Assembly (NCBI RefSeq): GCF_017868775.1
Contig: NZ_CP053381.1
Coordinates: 2,542,001 to 2,606,000 of the forward strand
Source of the DNA: Billgrantia sulfidoxydans
GTDB lineage: Bacteria; Pseudomonadota; Gammaproteobacteria; Pseudomonadales; Halomonadaceae
Length of the DNA: 64,000 nucleotides
Direction of reading: 5' to 3'
Of the stretch, positions 46,295-56,304 are shown piece after piece. Under the pieces are notes generated by a model, which searched no databases, had not been told where the DNA came from, and saw nothing but the letters and a program-made list of their open reading frames with translations. Each line of letters begins with the position of its first letter. Within the stretch, counting starts at the first letter, position 1. Made by a program: the position numbers and the translations under genes.

Positions 46295-48517
46295 CTAGCC
46301 TGTCTCCCTTTCACCGAGACCCAGGTGGCGAATGGCATCGCGCACCAGGAAAAGTTGTACCAACGACTCGAGCAGCGCAACGTCACGGCGACGACGGCGC
46401 CCCCCGCCGAGCCCCAGCAGCTCCGCCCGCAGGTCCATCGCCGATTCGTCCTCGGCAAGGTCCAGGTGGGCGGCCACCGTCGCCAGGCCGCTGGCCATCA
46501 GCAGGCGCAGGTCGGCACGCAGTTCCCCGAGTTCGGCCGGGTCCAGCCGCTGCCAGGCGCGGCGGGTGAGCTGCGGCAGTACGTCGCCCTGCAGCAGCGC
46601 AAGCAACAGCGGCTCGGGCTCGCGCCCCAACCGCGCCGGCGCCAGCCAATAGCGCTTGCCAAGCACCTTGCCGCTCTCCTCGTCGCGAACCTCACCGAAC
46701 CAGACCCGCGCTTCCAGCAGCTCCCGGTCGCGCCGATTGCCCTTGAACGCGACGTCGGCGGCCAGCGCGGCGAGGACGAGGCGGCCTGGCGCGCCGCGGA
46801 AGCGGCAGCGCACGTCACCCACGGCCTCGCCTACGCCATCCAGCGACACCAGGCTTCGCCGCTCACCGGCGTATACGACGCGCTGGCTGCCGCGTACCTG
46901 GCTGCACCAGCTCAAAGCCTGGCGTTCCAGCCACTCACCCGCCTCTGCATCGGGCAGGCCATTCAACAGATGCACACCGATTCCATGCCGAGCTCCCGCC
47001 GTCTCGAGGCGCGCCTGCTGGCCCGCCACCTGACGGTGCTGCAGCAGCGGCAGCGCCAGCCAGGTACCTTCGGGGCTGAGCGCCACGTCCGGCATCGACC
47101 AGCTCTCGCCCGGTACGCGACGACGTTCGCTCCACAGCATCCCCAACGCCTCGCCGGCACCAGGGTAATCCTGCAACAGCCGATCCAGACGCTGCTGCTG
47201 GACGGCGAACGGCAAGCCCAGCAGGTTCCACACCTCCTCGAGGCGTTCGAAGCCAGGCAGGCGCTGGCGCAGCAGCTGCAACACGGCGGCCAGGCGGCGC
47301 CCCTGCCCCAGCAGGCTGCCCGAGCTTCGCACGGCCGGTTCCGGGGCCAGACGCGTCACCGTGCCCGGCGTCGACGGGCAGTCGGCGAGTGCCTGGTCGA
47401 TCAAGGCCTCCGGCTGGGCGAGTGCCATGTCTTCCGGTACCCGCTGGCCATGCGAGACGAACAGCAGGCGCAGACCATGACGCATGACGATGTCGAGCAC
47501 GGGCGCCAGCCGCCCGGCCTCATCCTGCTTGGTGACGATGCAGTCACGCAGCTCGCCGCCGGCCGCCTGGGCCGCCTGCCGGTAGCGCACCACCACCTCC
47601 TCGAGGGTCTCGGGCTGGCTGGCGGCGTTGAGCAGCAGTACCAGGCGCACCGGCGAGTCGCCACCGTGCAGGTGGCTGACCTGCTCGATGACCCGATGGT
47701 CGCGCTGGCTCATGCCGACCGTGTCGATGATGATCCAGGACTTGCCCTTCATGCGCCCCAGCAGGTCCGATACCGGCTGATCGGCATTGAGCGCGTACAT
47801 CGGCACGTCGAGCAGTCGTGAATAGATGCGCAGCTGCTCGTGCGCGCCGATCCGGAAGCTGTCGGTGGTCACCAGCGCCACCGGGCGGGTGCCGTGGCGC
47901 ATGACGTAGCGCGCCGCCAGCTTGGCCGTGGTGGTGGTCTTGCCCACCCCGGTGGGTCCGATCAACGCCACGATGCCGGTACGGTCCATGAAGGCCGCTT
48001 CGTCGTCCAGGCCGCTCAGGCGCTGGGTCAACTGGCGCGCCAGCCATGCCAGGGCACGCTCCTCCAGGGTAGCGGCGGCCGACAGCTCCTCGGGCAGGGC
48101 CGAGACCACCTCGTCGGCCAGCACGCGGCTGAAACCGCTCGCCAGCATCGTCTGCACGAGCTGCTCGCCCAGCGTGGCGGTCGATGCCGGCTGGCCACGC
48201 TCACGCGTCAGCATGGCGCGCATGTCGCGCATCTCCTCGAGCAGCCTCGCGCTCATCGCCTCGAAGGCCTGGGCCGGGTCGGGGCCTGCCGGCGTGGCGG
48301 GCCCCGCTGCGGCCGGGGGTTGCGGTACTGCGGACGGTGGCACGCGCTTGCTGGCGCCGCCATCGTCCTGCGCCGCGGCCGACTCGGCCATTGCCAGGAT
48401 CTCGACGCCCTGCTCGGTGTGTCGGTTGGCCAGGATCAGGGCTTCGTCGCCAAGGGCCGCGCGCACCTGGCGCATCGCCTCGCGACTGTTGACCCCCACG
48501 AAACGCATGACACTCAT
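46295..48517 (-). CDS. flhF: Flagellar biosynthesis GTPase FlhF with long C-terminal extension
   Basis: A 740-residue SRP-like GTPase that sets the position and number of polar flagella. Residues 1-~110 are the basic B domain, ~110-175 the N domain, and ~180-385 the G domain with G1 GPTGVGKTTTTAKL (187-200), the SFRIGAHEQL element, DTVG near 265, and TKQDEAG near 330. FlhF usually ends here at 380-480 residues; this one goes on for about 350 more that I cannot match to a domain (helical at first, then strand-rich, ending in a basic helix GGGRRRRRD). The start lies three bases after the flhA stop. One uninterrupted frame, so not a fusion artefact of a frameshift. Confidence 0.92.
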   Translation of the reverse strand: MSVMRFVGVNSREAMRQVRAALGDEALILANRHTEQGVEILAMAESAAAQDDGGASKRVPPSAVPQPPAAAGPATPAGPDPAQAFEAMSARLLEEMRDMRAMLTRERGQPASTATLGEQLVQTMLASGFSRVLADEVVSALPEELSAAATLEERALAWLARQLTQRLSGLDDEAAFMDRTGIVALIGPTGVGKTTTTAKLAARYVMRHGTRPVALVTTDSFRIGAHEQLRIYSRLLDVPMYALNADQPVSDLLGRMKGKSWIIIDTVGMSQRDHRVIEQVSHLHGGDSPVRLVLLLNAASQPETLEEVVVRYRQAAQAAGGELRDCIVTKQDEAGRLAPVLDIVMRHGLRLLFVSHGQRVPEDMALAQPEALIDQALADCPSTPGTVTRLAPEPAVRSSGSLLGQGRRLAAVLQLLRQRLPGFERLEEVWNLLGLPFAVQQQRLDRLLQDYPGAGEALGMLWSERRRVPGESWSMPDVALSPEGTWLALPLLQHRQVAGQQARLETAGARHGIGVHLLNGLPDAEAGEWLERQALSWCSQVRGSQRVVYAGERRSLVSLDGVGEAVGDVRCRFRGAPGRLVLAALAADVAFKGNRRDRELLEARVWFGEVRDEESGKVLGKRYWLAPARLGREPEPLLLALLQGDVLPQLTRRAWQRLDPAELGELRADLRLLMASGLATVAAHLDLAEDESAMDLRAELLGLGGGRRRRRDVALLESLVQLFLVRDAIRHLGLGERETG

Positions 48518-48520
48518 CGC

Positions 48521-50602
48521 TTATCGACCTCCCACCAGCGTCACGATACGCAGCGTCCGATCATCGGGTATTTCCGCCTGCGACATCACCACCAGGTGGC
48601 GCATGCGCCGGCGCAGGAAACGGGCCAGCAGCGGACGCAGGCTGTGCTGCACGACCAGCACCGGCGGTTCGCCGCTCGCCTCATGCCGCTCGACGGCCTG
48701 CTCGGTCTGGCTCATCAAGGTCTCGGCCAGCCCCGGCTCGAGCGCCCCGTTGCCATTCATCGCCTGCAACAGGACCTGTTCGAGCTGGGCCTCCAGGCCG
48801 ATCACGTTCAGCGTATCGCGCCCGGGGAACCACTGCTGGGTGATTGCGCGCCCCAGCATGATCCGTACCAGCGCTGTCAGTTCGTTGGCATCCTGCTGCT
48901 GGGGCGCGTACTCCGCCAGGGTATCGAGGATGGTGCGCATGTCGCGAATGGAGACATCTTCGTCGAGCAGGTTCTGCAGGATGCGCTGCAGGACGGTCAG
49001 GCTGATCGCCTTGGGCACCACCTCCTCGACCAGCGACTTCTGCTCCTCGCCCAGCTTGTCGAGCAATTTCTGCACCTCCTGGCGCCCCAGCATCTCGGCC
49101 GCGTGGCGGTGCAGCAGGTGGTTGAGGTGCGTGGCAATCACGGTACCGGCGTCGACCACGGTATAGCCGTAGACCTGGGCGTGCTCGCGCTGCCCCCCGT
49201 CGATCCACACCGCCGGCAGGCCGAAGGCGGGGTCGGAGGTCGGCGTGCCCTGCAGCTGGCCGGTGACCTGGCCCGGATCGATGGCCAGCCACTGGCCCGG
49301 GAAGGCCTCGGCGCGCCCGATCTCGGCCCCCTTCAGGGTGATGACGTAGGTATTGGCGCCCAGCTCCAGATTGTCGCGAATGTGCACCACCGCGGGCAGG
49401 AAGCCGACCTCCTGGGCGAACTTCTTGCGCACGCTCTTGATGCGGCCCAGCAGCTCGCCATCTTGGCGCTGGTCGACCAGCGGGATCAGGCGATGTCCGA
49501 CCTCGAGCCCCAGGGTGTCCACCAGCTGCACGTCCTCCCAACTGGCCTCGGGCGCCTCGGGCGCCGGCGGTGGCTCGGCGTGAAGCTCCTGCGCCACCAG
49601 GCGCTGCTCCTGCTGACGTGTCAGCATCCAGGCCAGGCCGGCCAGGAGGCCGGTGAACAGCAGGAACACCATGTTGGGCATGCCCGGCACCAGGCCCAGC
49701 AGGCCCATGACCAGCGCCGCCAGCACCATCACCTGGGGGTTGACGAACAGCTGGCCGATCATCTGCTGGCCGACGTCCTGCTCGGTGTTGACGCGGGACA
49801 CGGTCACTCCGGCGGCAGTGGAAATGACCAGGGCGGGAATCTGTGCCACCAGGCCGTCACCGATGGTCATCAGGACGTAGGTGCGGGCGGCATCGCCGAA
49901 GCCCATGTCGTACTGGAGCATGCCGATCAGCAGGCCGCCGATGATGTTGACTACCATGATCACCAGGCCGGCCATGGCATCGCCACGCACGAACTTGCTG
50001 GCACCGTCCATGGAGCCGTAGAAATCGGCTTCCTGGGCGACCTCGGCGCGACGCGCGCGCGCGTCCTCCTCGCCAATGAGGCCGGCGTTGAGGTCGGCAT
50101 CGATGGCCATCTGCTTGCCCGGCATGGCGTCGAGCATGAAGCGCGCGCCCACTTCGGCAATACGTCCCGCCCCCTTGGTGATGACCATGAAGTTGATGAC
50201 GACCAGGATCAGGAAGACCACCAGGCCCACGGCGAAATTGCCGCCGATGAGGAACTCACCGAACGCTTCGATCACCTTGCCCGCCGCATCGCCGCCCTGG
50301 TGGCCTTCCATCAGGATGACCCGCGTCGAAGCGACGTTGAGCGACAGCCGCAGCAGGGTGGTGAACAGCAGCACCGCCGGGAAGGCGGCGAAGTCCAGCG
50401 GCTTCTGGGTGAACATGCTGACCAGCAGCACCATGACCGCCAGCGCGATGTTGAAGGTGAACAGCAGGTCGAGTGCGAACGGCGGCAGCGGCACGATCAT
50501 CATGCCCAGGATCATGATGATCAGGATCGGACCGGCCAGCAGCTTCATGCGGACATCGCCCATCCAGTCGCGGCGCCCGATGATATGGCTGAGTGACTTC
50601 AT
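48521..50602 (-). CDS. flhA: Flagellar export gate protein FlhA
   Basis: A 693-residue inner-membrane protein of the flagellar type III export gate. The N-terminal half has eight membrane helices with the FHIPEP signature region (FPAVLLFTTLLRLSLNVASTR and the acidic loop AIDADLNAGLIGEEDARARR). The C-terminal ~350 residues form the cytosolic ring that docks chaperone-substrate pairs. The length equals E. coli FlhA (692). The start overlaps the flhB stop by four bases (ATGA). Confidence 0.97.
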   Translation of the reverse strand: MKSLSHIIGRRDWMGDVRMKLLAGPILIIMILGMMIVPLPPFALDLLFTFNIALAVMVLLVSMFTQKPLDFAAFPAVLLFTTLLRLSLNVASTRVILMEGHQGGDAAGKVIEAFGEFLIGGNFAVGLVVFLILVVINFMVITKGAGRIAEVGARFMLDAMPGKQMAIDADLNAGLIGEEDARARRAEVAQEADFYGSMDGASKFVRGDAMAGLVIMVVNIIGGLLIGMLQYDMGFGDAARTYVLMTIGDGLVAQIPALVISTAAGVTVSRVNTEQDVGQQMIGQLFVNPQVMVLAALVMGLLGLVPGMPNMVFLLFTGLLAGLAWMLTRQQEQRLVAQELHAEPPPAPEAPEASWEDVQLVDTLGLEVGHRLIPLVDQRQDGELLGRIKSVRKKFAQEVGFLPAVVHIRDNLELGANTYVITLKGAEIGRAEAFPGQWLAIDPGQVTGQLQGTPTSDPAFGLPAVWIDGGQREHAQVYGYTVVDAGTVIATHLNHLLHRHAAEMLGRQEVQKLLDKLGEEQKSLVEEVVPKAISLTVLQRILQNLLDEDVSIRDMRTILDTLAEYAPQQQDANELTALVRIMLGRAITQQWFPGRDTLNVIGLEAQLEQVLLQAMNGNGALEPGLAETLMSQTEQAVERHEASGEPPVLVVQHSLRPLLARFLRRRMRHLVVMSQAEIPDDRTLRIVTLVGGR

Positions 50603-51795
50603 CGACGCGCTCCGTCGGGTTCGGACGACCCCGGCTCAGCGTTGCCCTCGGCCGCATCGGCCGCGGGCACTGCCAGGCTCTCCGGGATGACCAGATTCTC
50701 GGGTGTAGGCGGCACCTCTCCCCCTTCTCGTGACACGTGCTTGAGACGGAAGGCCCAGGCCAGGACTTCCGCCACGGCGGTATACAGGTCCAGTGGAATC
50801 TCGCGTTCGAGATCGACGTGTTGGTACAGCGCACGCGCCAGTGGCGGTGCCTGCAGCAGGGGAACTCCGGCGGCCTCGCCGAGTTCACGGATGCGCGCCG
50901 CCACCATGTCGGCGCCCTTTGCCACCACACGGGGAGCCCCCATGCGCGCCTCGTCGTACTGCAACGCCACGGCATAGTGGGTCGGGTTGGTGATGATCAC
51001 GTCGGCCTCCGGCACCTTGCTCATCATGCGATTTCGCGCCATCGCCTGCTGCTGGGAGCGAATTCGCGCCTTGACGTGCGGGTCACCCTCGGACTCCTTG
51101 TGCTCACGCTTGATCTCATCCTTCGACATGCGCAACTTCTTGGCATGGCTCCAGAGCTGGTAGGGCACGTCGATCAGGATCACCACCAGCAGCGTCAGCA
51201 CCATCAGCCCGCAGGCTTCGGCGGCCATCAGCAGCGCCCGGGCCAGCGCCTGGGTCGTCGGCTGATCCATCAGCGACAGGTACTCCCCCAGATTGTAATA
51301 AAGGTACGCCGTGCCGACCCCGCCGATGAGCACCGACTTGGCCACCGCCTTGAACAGCTCGATCAGTGCCTGAGTGCCGAACATGCGCTTCAACCCCTTG
51401 AACGGGTTGAGCTTCGACATCTGGGGCTTGAGCGACTTGGCCGAGATCAGCCAACCGCCCAGCAGCGCCGGCGCCACCAGCGCCACCAGGGTGAGCAGCA
51501 GGAACAGCGGCAGCATGGTCCACAGTGTCCGGGATCCCAGGTCGAGCACGTTGCTCAGCATGGGGCCGGTCTCGAAGGCTTGGCGACGCTCGAACAGGAA
51601 GGCCTGCTCCATCACCAGCCCCAACTGGTCGTAGAGCAGCGCTCCCATCGACCACATGCCCACCACGCCGCCCAACAGCAGCATGAAGGTGGTCAGCTCA
51701 CGGGATCGGGCAACCTGGCCTTCCTCACGCGCCTTCTCCAGGCGCCGTGGCGTGGCCTCTTCGGTTTTTTCCTGATCGCTGCTCTCGTCGGCCAT
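50599..51795 (-). CDS. flhB: Flagellar export switch protein FlhB
   Basis: A 398-residue export-apparatus protein with four membrane helices and the self-cleaving cytosolic domain; the cleavage motif NPTH begins at Asn270 (DVIITNPTHYAVAL). Cleavage switches export from rod-hook to filament substrates. First gene of the flhB-flhA-flhF series in this window. The region upstream to cheZ is 322 bases without a gene. An isolated GTCGATAA at 51882-51889 (minus) resembles a sigma-28 -10 but lacks a matching -35. Confidence 0.96.
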   Translation of the reverse strand: MADESSDQEKTEEATPRRLEKAREEGQVARSRELTTFMLLLGGVVGMWSMGALLYDQLGLVMEQAFLFERRQAFETGPMLSNVLDLGSRTLWTMLPLFLLLTLVALVAPALLGGWLISAKSLKPQMSKLNPFKGLKRMFGTQALIELFKAVAKSVLIGGVGTAYLYYNLGEYLSLMDQPTTQALARALLMAAEACGLMVLTLLVVILIDVPYQLWSHAKKLRMSKDEIKREHKESEGDPHVKARIRSQQQAMARNRMMSKVPEADVIITNPTHYAVALQYDEARMGAPRVVAKGADMVAARIRELGEAAGVPLLQAPPLARALYQHVDLEREIPLDLYTAVAEVLAWAFRLKHVSREGGEVPPTPENLVIPESLAVPAADAAEGNAEPGSSEPDGARR

Positions 51796-52117
51796 GGCAC
51801 CCGCACACTTTTCCGCACGGTGGCCATTGTGGCGTCAACGGCAGGCTGTCGATACGCCAAAAAGCGCCGATGATCGCAGTCTTATCGACCACGACCGTCG
51901 GCGCCTATGAAGATGGAGAGCTTGAAATAGGCGGCTTAAGGACTTCAACGCCTATTCATGTCTATGCGAACGCTGAGCAAATCGCCGAGCGAGATGAAGC
52001 GCAAGGCGCGCGGCGCACAGGAACCGGAGCATATGGGGTATATGTGAGGATTCCGACCGGGCTGGCGCTCCAGCACCGCGCAACGCAGCGATTCGCTCGC
52101 GCAGGCATTTGTGCACC
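51796..52117. other. 322-base gap between cheZ and flhB
   Basis: No convincing gene. Short open frames on both strands lack ribosome-binding sites and family similarity. The stretch from about 51905 to 52115 differs in texture from the surrounding genes, with less strand-specific codon bias and the near-palindrome CATATGGGGTATATG near 52033. It could be a dispersed intergenic repeat or a decayed gene, and should also hold the flhB promoter. Confidence 0.5.
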
Positions 52118-52810
52118 CTAGAAGCCCAGTTGATCGAGCAGATCATCCACCTGATCCTGATTGGTGACGACATCGACTCCCGGCTTGATCTGCGGGCCGT
52201 TGAGCAGCCCCTCCTCCCGGCGCCGGGCTTCGTTCTCCCACTGGTCATTGGCCTTGCGCTGCATGTTCTCGCGGGCCACTTCCTCGGGCACGTTGTCGAT
52301 CAATACCTGTACCAGCTGGTGCTCGATCTCGCGGATGACGTCCATCATCTTCTTGATCACCTGGCCGGTCAGGTCCTGGAAGTCCTGGGCCATCATGATC
52401 TCGAGCAACTCCTTCTGCGTGGCCTGGGTCTTGTCGGGCACATCGGCCAGGTAGCTGCGTGTCTGCTTGACCAGGTCACGCGCCTCGTCTAACTCCTTGG
52501 GCTCGGCGAACCATTCGGCCCAGCGCTTGTCCAGCGACTCGGCGCCACTGCTGATCGAATCCTGCAGCGGCTGGGCACGGTCGATGGCGTTGAGGGCACG
52601 CTCCGCGGCCTGCTCGGTCATGGTGGCCACGTAGCTCAGTCGATCCCGCGCGTCGGGAATCGCCTCGGCCGCCTTCTCGATCTCCTTGTCCAGGCCCAGT
52701 TCGCGCATGCTTTCCCGCAGCATGCGGGTCAGCTGTCCGATGCGCTGGACCAGCTCCTCGCCAGCGGCGCCGGGCGATTGCGCCTGGCCAGGCTGCTCGT
52801 TTGCGCTCAT
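52118..52810 (-). CDS. cheZ: Chemotaxis phosphatase CheZ
   Basis: A 230-residue helical protein that dephosphorylates CheY-P. The active helix [15 protein letters not shown] places the catalytic pair at Asp146 and Gln150, matching Asp143 and Gln147 of E. coli. The C-terminal [12 protein letters not shown] is the CheY-binding tail. It follows cheY by 39 bases and is the last gene of the chemotaxis cluster. Confidence 0.95.
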   Translation of the reverse strand: MSANEQPGQAQSPGAAGEELVQRIGQLTRMLRESMRELGLDKEIEKAAEAIPDARDRLSYVATMTEQAAERALNAIDRAQPLQDSISSGAESLDKRWAEWFAEPKELDEARDLVKQTRSYLADVPDKTQATQKELLEIMMAQDFQDLTGQVIKKMMDVIREIEHQLVQVLIDNVPEEVARENMQRKANDQWENEARRREEGLLNGPQIKPGVDVVTNQDQVDDLLDQLGF

Positions 52811-52849
52811 CTCGTTCTCTCCTCCGCAAGCGGGACTAACCTGCCGGCG

Positions 52850-53239
52850 TCACTTGCCCAGTTTTTCGAAAATCTTGTTGAGCTTCTCTTCCAGCGTGGC
52901 GGCGGTGAACGGCTTCACCACGTAGCCGCTGGCCCCGGCCTGGGCCGCCGCGATGATGTTCTCCTTCTTCGCCTCGGCGGTGACCATCAGCACCGGCAAC
53001 TGCTTGAGCGAGTCGTCGGCACGGATCTGCTTGAGCATTTCCAGGCCGTCGAGGTTCGGCATGTTCCAGTCGGAGACCACGAACTCGAAGGCGCCCGAGC
53101 GCAGCTTGGTCAACGCCTCCTGGCCATCCTCGGCCTCCTCGACGTTGGTGTAACCCAGCTCCTTGAGCAGGCTCCGAACGATCCGGCGCATGGTCGGAAA
53201 ATCGTCGACCACCAGAAAGCTCATGTTCTTGTCAGCCAT
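52850..53239 (-). CDS. cheY: Chemotaxis response regulator CheY
   Basis: A 129-residue receiver protein that carries the signal to the flagellar switch. Asp12-Asp13, phospho-acceptor Asp57 (VSDWNMP), Thr87 (MVTAEA) and Lys109 (VVKPF) have exactly the E. coli numbering, and the FliM-binding face is conserved. The start is preceded by GAGGAATC. It lies between a receptor gene and cheZ. Confidence 0.97.
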   Translation of the reverse strand: MADKNMSFLVVDDFPTMRRIVRSLLKELGYTNVEEAEDGQEALTKLRSGAFEFVVSDWNMPNLDGLEMLKQIRADDSLKQLPVLMVTAEAKKENIIAAAQAGASGYVVKPFTAATLEEKLNKIFEKLGK

Positions 53240-53314
53240 CAGGATTCCTCTTTCTCTATCAGACGTTGATCGTCATCCGACGACATCGATTGCCGTCGCG
53301 GTTGCAATGAGCGT

Positions 53315-55078
53315 TCAGAATTCTTCCCAGTCCCCCTCGACCACGGGCTCGGCCTGGGACTTGCGCTTGGGCTTGGGATCGATCTCGCGGCCTGCCGGGC
53401 GCTCCCGGCGTTCCGGGTTGGCCAAGGCGGGGACAGCAGTGCGTTGCGTCAGCGAAGCTCCGCCGTTCACGCCCTCTTTCTCACTCGGCGGTTGGCCATG
53501 CGCGGAGTCGCGCTGCGCATCGCCAGCCAGGCGAAATATGGCAACGGCCTGCTCGAGACGGTTGGCCTGCTCCTCGAGCGAGGCCGCGGCGACCGTGGCC
53601 TGCTGCACCAGCGAGGCGTTCTGCTGGGTGACCTGATCCATCTGGCCCACCGCCTGGCTTACCTGCTCGATACCATCGCTCTGCTCCTGGGACGCTGCGG
53701 AGATCTCGTCCATGATATCGGTCACGCGGCGCACCGCCTTGACCACCTCGTCCATGGTTTCGCCGGCCTGTTCGGCCAGGGTCGAGCCCTCCTTGACCTG
53801 GGCCACCGACCCCTCGATCAACTCCTTGATCTCCTTCGCCGCCGTGGCACTTCGGCTGGCCAGGTTGCGCACCTCGCCGGCCACCACGGCGAAGCCGCGG
53901 CCCTGCTCGCCAGCACGGGCCGCCTCCACCGAGGCGTTCAGCGCCAGGATGTTGGTCTGGAAGGCGATGGAGTCGATCACGCTGGTGATGTCGCTGATCT
54001 TCTGTGAGCTCGCGGAGATCCCACCCATGGTCTTGACCACGCGATCGACCACTTCGCCGCCACGCTCGGCCGTGGTCGAGGCGTCCAGGGCCAGCCCGCT
54101 GGCCTGGCGCGCGTTGTCGGCATTCTGACGGACCGTGGCGGTGATCTCCTCCATGCTCGAGGCGGTCTCCTCCAGCGACGCCGCCTGCTGCTCGGTGCGC
54201 GACGACAGGTCGGCATTGCCGCTGGCGATCTCACGCGTGCCGACATGGATCGAGCCGCTGCTGCCACGCACCTGACCGACGATGCGGGTCAGGCTCTGTT
54301 GCATGTTGCGCATGGCATTGAACAGCTTGCCGATCTCATTGCGGCTGCCCTCGGGGATCCTGCCCGTCAGGTCGGCCTTGGCGATGGTCTGCAGGTGATT
54401 GACCGCGGAGTTGAGCGGGCGGATCACCGTGGCACGCAGCCCGACATACACCAGCACCAGCACCAGGGCGGCCAGCACCAGCGCGGCCAGCTTGATGGCA
54501 GCGAAGCGATCGGCCCGCGCACGGAAGTCGGCCGTCATTGCCTGTCCGGTGCTGAAGCCATAGTGAACGAACTCGGTCATGCTGCTGGCCAGGGCGGCAC
54601 TGGGTTCGATGAGTTCTTCGCGCAGCCTGCCGAACTGCGGCGTATCGAGCTGGTCGAGCGCGGCGTGCTGATCCCGAACCAGGCCGAGCACCGTAGTGAA
54701 GTGCTGCTCGAGGCGCTGCGCCAGGTCACGGGAGCCATCGAACTTGGGCACTGCTGAGAAGCTGCTCAGGCGTGCCTCGGCCCGGTCGATCCGATCCGCG
54801 GCGACATCGAGCTGCTGATTGGCATCGGCCGTGCGGCCCAGCATGATCTGGTTGGAGGCGATCTCGAGGCTGACCCGCGCCACGTTGAGCAGCGCATCGG
54901 CGCGGTTGACTTCGTTGAGCTGCTGGGCGTTGATGCGGTCGAGATCCGTCATGACCCGCTCCGCCTGGCGCTCGGACAGGAACGAGAGCAGCGCCACCAC
55001 GCCGATCAGTACGGCGAAGCTGGCCAGTGCAGCGATCACGGACACGTTGATACTGATATTGCGAATCAGGCGGCTCAT
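53315..55078 (-). CDS. Methyl-accepting chemotaxis receptor, Tar-like four-helix type
   Basis: A 587-residue receptor: membrane helix 1 at ~11-33, a periplasmic four-helix bundle of about 155 residues, membrane helix 2 near 192-213, HAMP, then the signalling hairpin with the conserved tip ([23 protein letters not shown]). The C-terminus ends in DWEEF after a flexible Pro and Lys-rich tail, a variant of the NWETF pentapeptide that tethers CheR and CheB. The ligand is unknown. It sits between cheB and cheY; an A/T-rich hairpin precedes the ribosome-binding site. Confidence 0.94.
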   Translation of the reverse strand: MSRLIRNISINVSVIAALASFAVLIGVVALLSFLSERQAERVMTDLDRINAQQLNEVNRADALLNVARVSLEIASNQIMLGRTADANQQLDVAADRIDRAEARLSSFSAVPKFDGSRDLAQRLEQHFTTVLGLVRDQHAALDQLDTPQFGRLREELIEPSAALASSMTEFVHYGFSTGQAMTADFRARADRFAAIKLAALVLAALVLVLVYVGLRATVIRPLNSAVNHLQTIAKADLTGRIPEGSRNEIGKLFNAMRNMQQSLTRIVGQVRGSSGSIHVGTREIASGNADLSSRTEQQAASLEETASSMEEITATVRQNADNARQASGLALDASTTAERGGEVVDRVVKTMGGISASSQKISDITSVIDSIAFQTNILALNASVEAARAGEQGRGFAVVAGEVRNLASRSATAAKEIKELIEGSVAQVKEGSTLAEQAGETMDEVVKAVRRVTDIMDEISAASQEQSDGIEQVSQAVGQMDQVTQQNASLVQQATVAAASLEEQANRLEQAVAIFRLAGDAQRDSAHGQPPSEKEGVNGGASLTQRTAVPALANPERRERPAGREIDPKPKRKSQAEPVVEGDWEEF

Positions 55079-55103
55079 TACCGGGCGGCTCCTTGCGTAG
55101 GCT

Positions 55104-55121
55104 GACGACTTTTTTGTCGTC
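55104..55121. other. Hairpin with A6/T6 loop in the cheB-receptor gap
   Basis: GACGAC (55104-55109) and GTCGTC (55116-55121) flank six T on the + strand, which continues TTGTTCTTTTCTTG. On the + strand this resembles a terminator, on the minus (coding) strand a leader hairpin 25 bases before the receptor start. Confidence 0.4.
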
Positions 55122-55142
55122 TTGTTCTTTTCTTGTAAAGGC

Positions 55143-56222
55143 TCAAACCCGCTGCGCGCGGCCCGAGGCCGCCACCAGCGCCATCAGGCGCTCGGGAATG
55201 TCCTCGAGGCTGGCCACCTCGGCGGCTCCGCCCAAGGCAATCGCCTCGCGCGGCATGCCGAAGACCACGCAGCTCGCCTCGTCCTGGGCCAGAGTGGCAG
55301 ACCCCGCCTGGCGCATCTCAAGCAGGCCCGCGGCTCCATCCTTGCCCATGCCGGTGAGGATCACACCGATGGCGTTGCGTCCTGCCTGGGTGGCAGCGGA
55401 ATGAAACAGCACGTCCACCGAAGGGCGGTGGCGGTTGACCGGCGGACCGTCGTCGAGCCTGGCCACGTAGTTCGCCCCGCTGCGTGCCAGCTTGAGGTGG
55501 GCGTCGCCAGGGGCAATGTAGGCATGACCCGGCAGCACTCGCTCGCCGTCACTGGCCTCCTTCACCGTCACGTTGCACAGGCGGTTGAGCCGCTCGGCGA
55601 AAGAGCGGGTGAAGCCGCCGGGCATGTGCTGGGTGATGAGGATGGCCGGGCTGTTGGCGGGAAGCGGCTCGAGTACGGCACGGATCGCTTCCGTGCCCCC
55701 GGTAGAGGCACCGATGATGATCAGCTTCTCGCTCGATACCAGCGGCGCCTTCAAGGTGGCCCGCGGCGCCGTCTGGGCCTGGCGCGCCTGGCGCGGGCGC
55801 GACTTGGCCGCGGCGCGAATCTTCTCGGCGATGTCATTGGCGTACTCGAGCATGCCATTGCGGATGCCCAGCGACGGCTTGGCGACGAAGTCCAGTGCCC
55901 CCAGTTCCAGTGCACGCAGGGTGATTTCCGAGCCGGCCTGGGTCAGCGACGACACCATCAGCACCGGCATCGGCCGCAGGCGCATCAGGCGCTCGAGGAA
56001 GTCGAGCCCGTCCATGCGCGGCATCTCGACGTCGAGCGTCAGGACGTCGGGGTTGTGGCGCTTAATCAGGTCGCGCGCCACCAGAGGATCGGGCGCCACG
56101 GCGACCACTTCCATGTCCGGCTGCGAGTTGATGATCTCGCTGAGAAGGTCGCGAATCAGCGCCGAGTCATCGACGCACAGCACCTTGATCCTGTTCGATC
56201 CCAAGACAAGTCTCCTGTTCAT
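55143..56222 (-). CDS. cheB: Chemotaxis protein-glutamate methylesterase CheB
   Basis: A receiver domain (Asp in [13 protein letters not shown]) joined to a methylesterase domain with the Ser-His-Asp triad in [16 protein letters not shown] and GMGKDGA. It removes methyl groups from receptors and deamidates glutamines for adaptation. The start is uncertain: the ATG at 56222 lacks a ribosome-binding site, while a TTG at 56204 has AGGAGA six bases upstream and still leaves the full receiver domain. A sigma-28-like promoter lies just upstream. It follows cheR. Confidence 0.95.
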   Translation of the reverse strand: MNRRLVLGSNRIKVLCVDDSALIRDLLSEIINSQPDMEVVAVAPDPLVARDLIKRHNPDVLTLDVEMPRMDGLDFLERLMRLRPMPVLMVSSLTQAGSEITLRALELGALDFVAKPSLGIRNGMLEYANDIAEKIRAAAKSRPRQARQAQTAPRATLKAPLVSSEKLIIIGASTGGTEAIRAVLEPLPANSPAILITQHMPGGFTRSFAERLNRLCNVTVKEASDGERVLPGHAYIAPGDAHLKLARSGANYVARLDDGPPVNRHRPSVDVLFHSAATQAGRNAIGVILTGMGKDGAAGLLEMRQAGSATLAQDEASCVVFGMPREAIALGGAAEVASLEDIPERLMALVAASGRAQRV

Positions 56223-56261
56223 GGGTGAGTCATGGCGACCCATGGCATGCCAATATGAGAT

Positions 56262-56288
56262 TCATCGGCACGGGCGGCGATAACTTTA
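56262..56288 (-). promoter_or_regulatory. Sigma-28 (FliA) promoter before cheB
   Basis: On the minus strand: TAAA (56285-56288), 15 bases, GCCGATGA (56262-56269), one base from consensus, in the 82-base gap between cheR and cheB. Confidence 0.65.
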
Positions 56289-56304
56289 GCCTCACGGCGT
56301 CTCG

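Noticed and set aside
47840..50596. A 918-codon open frame on the + strand opposite flhF and flhA
   Set aside because: Spans two conserved flagellar genes on the other strand and has the His/Gln-rich composition of a GC-driven shadow frame.
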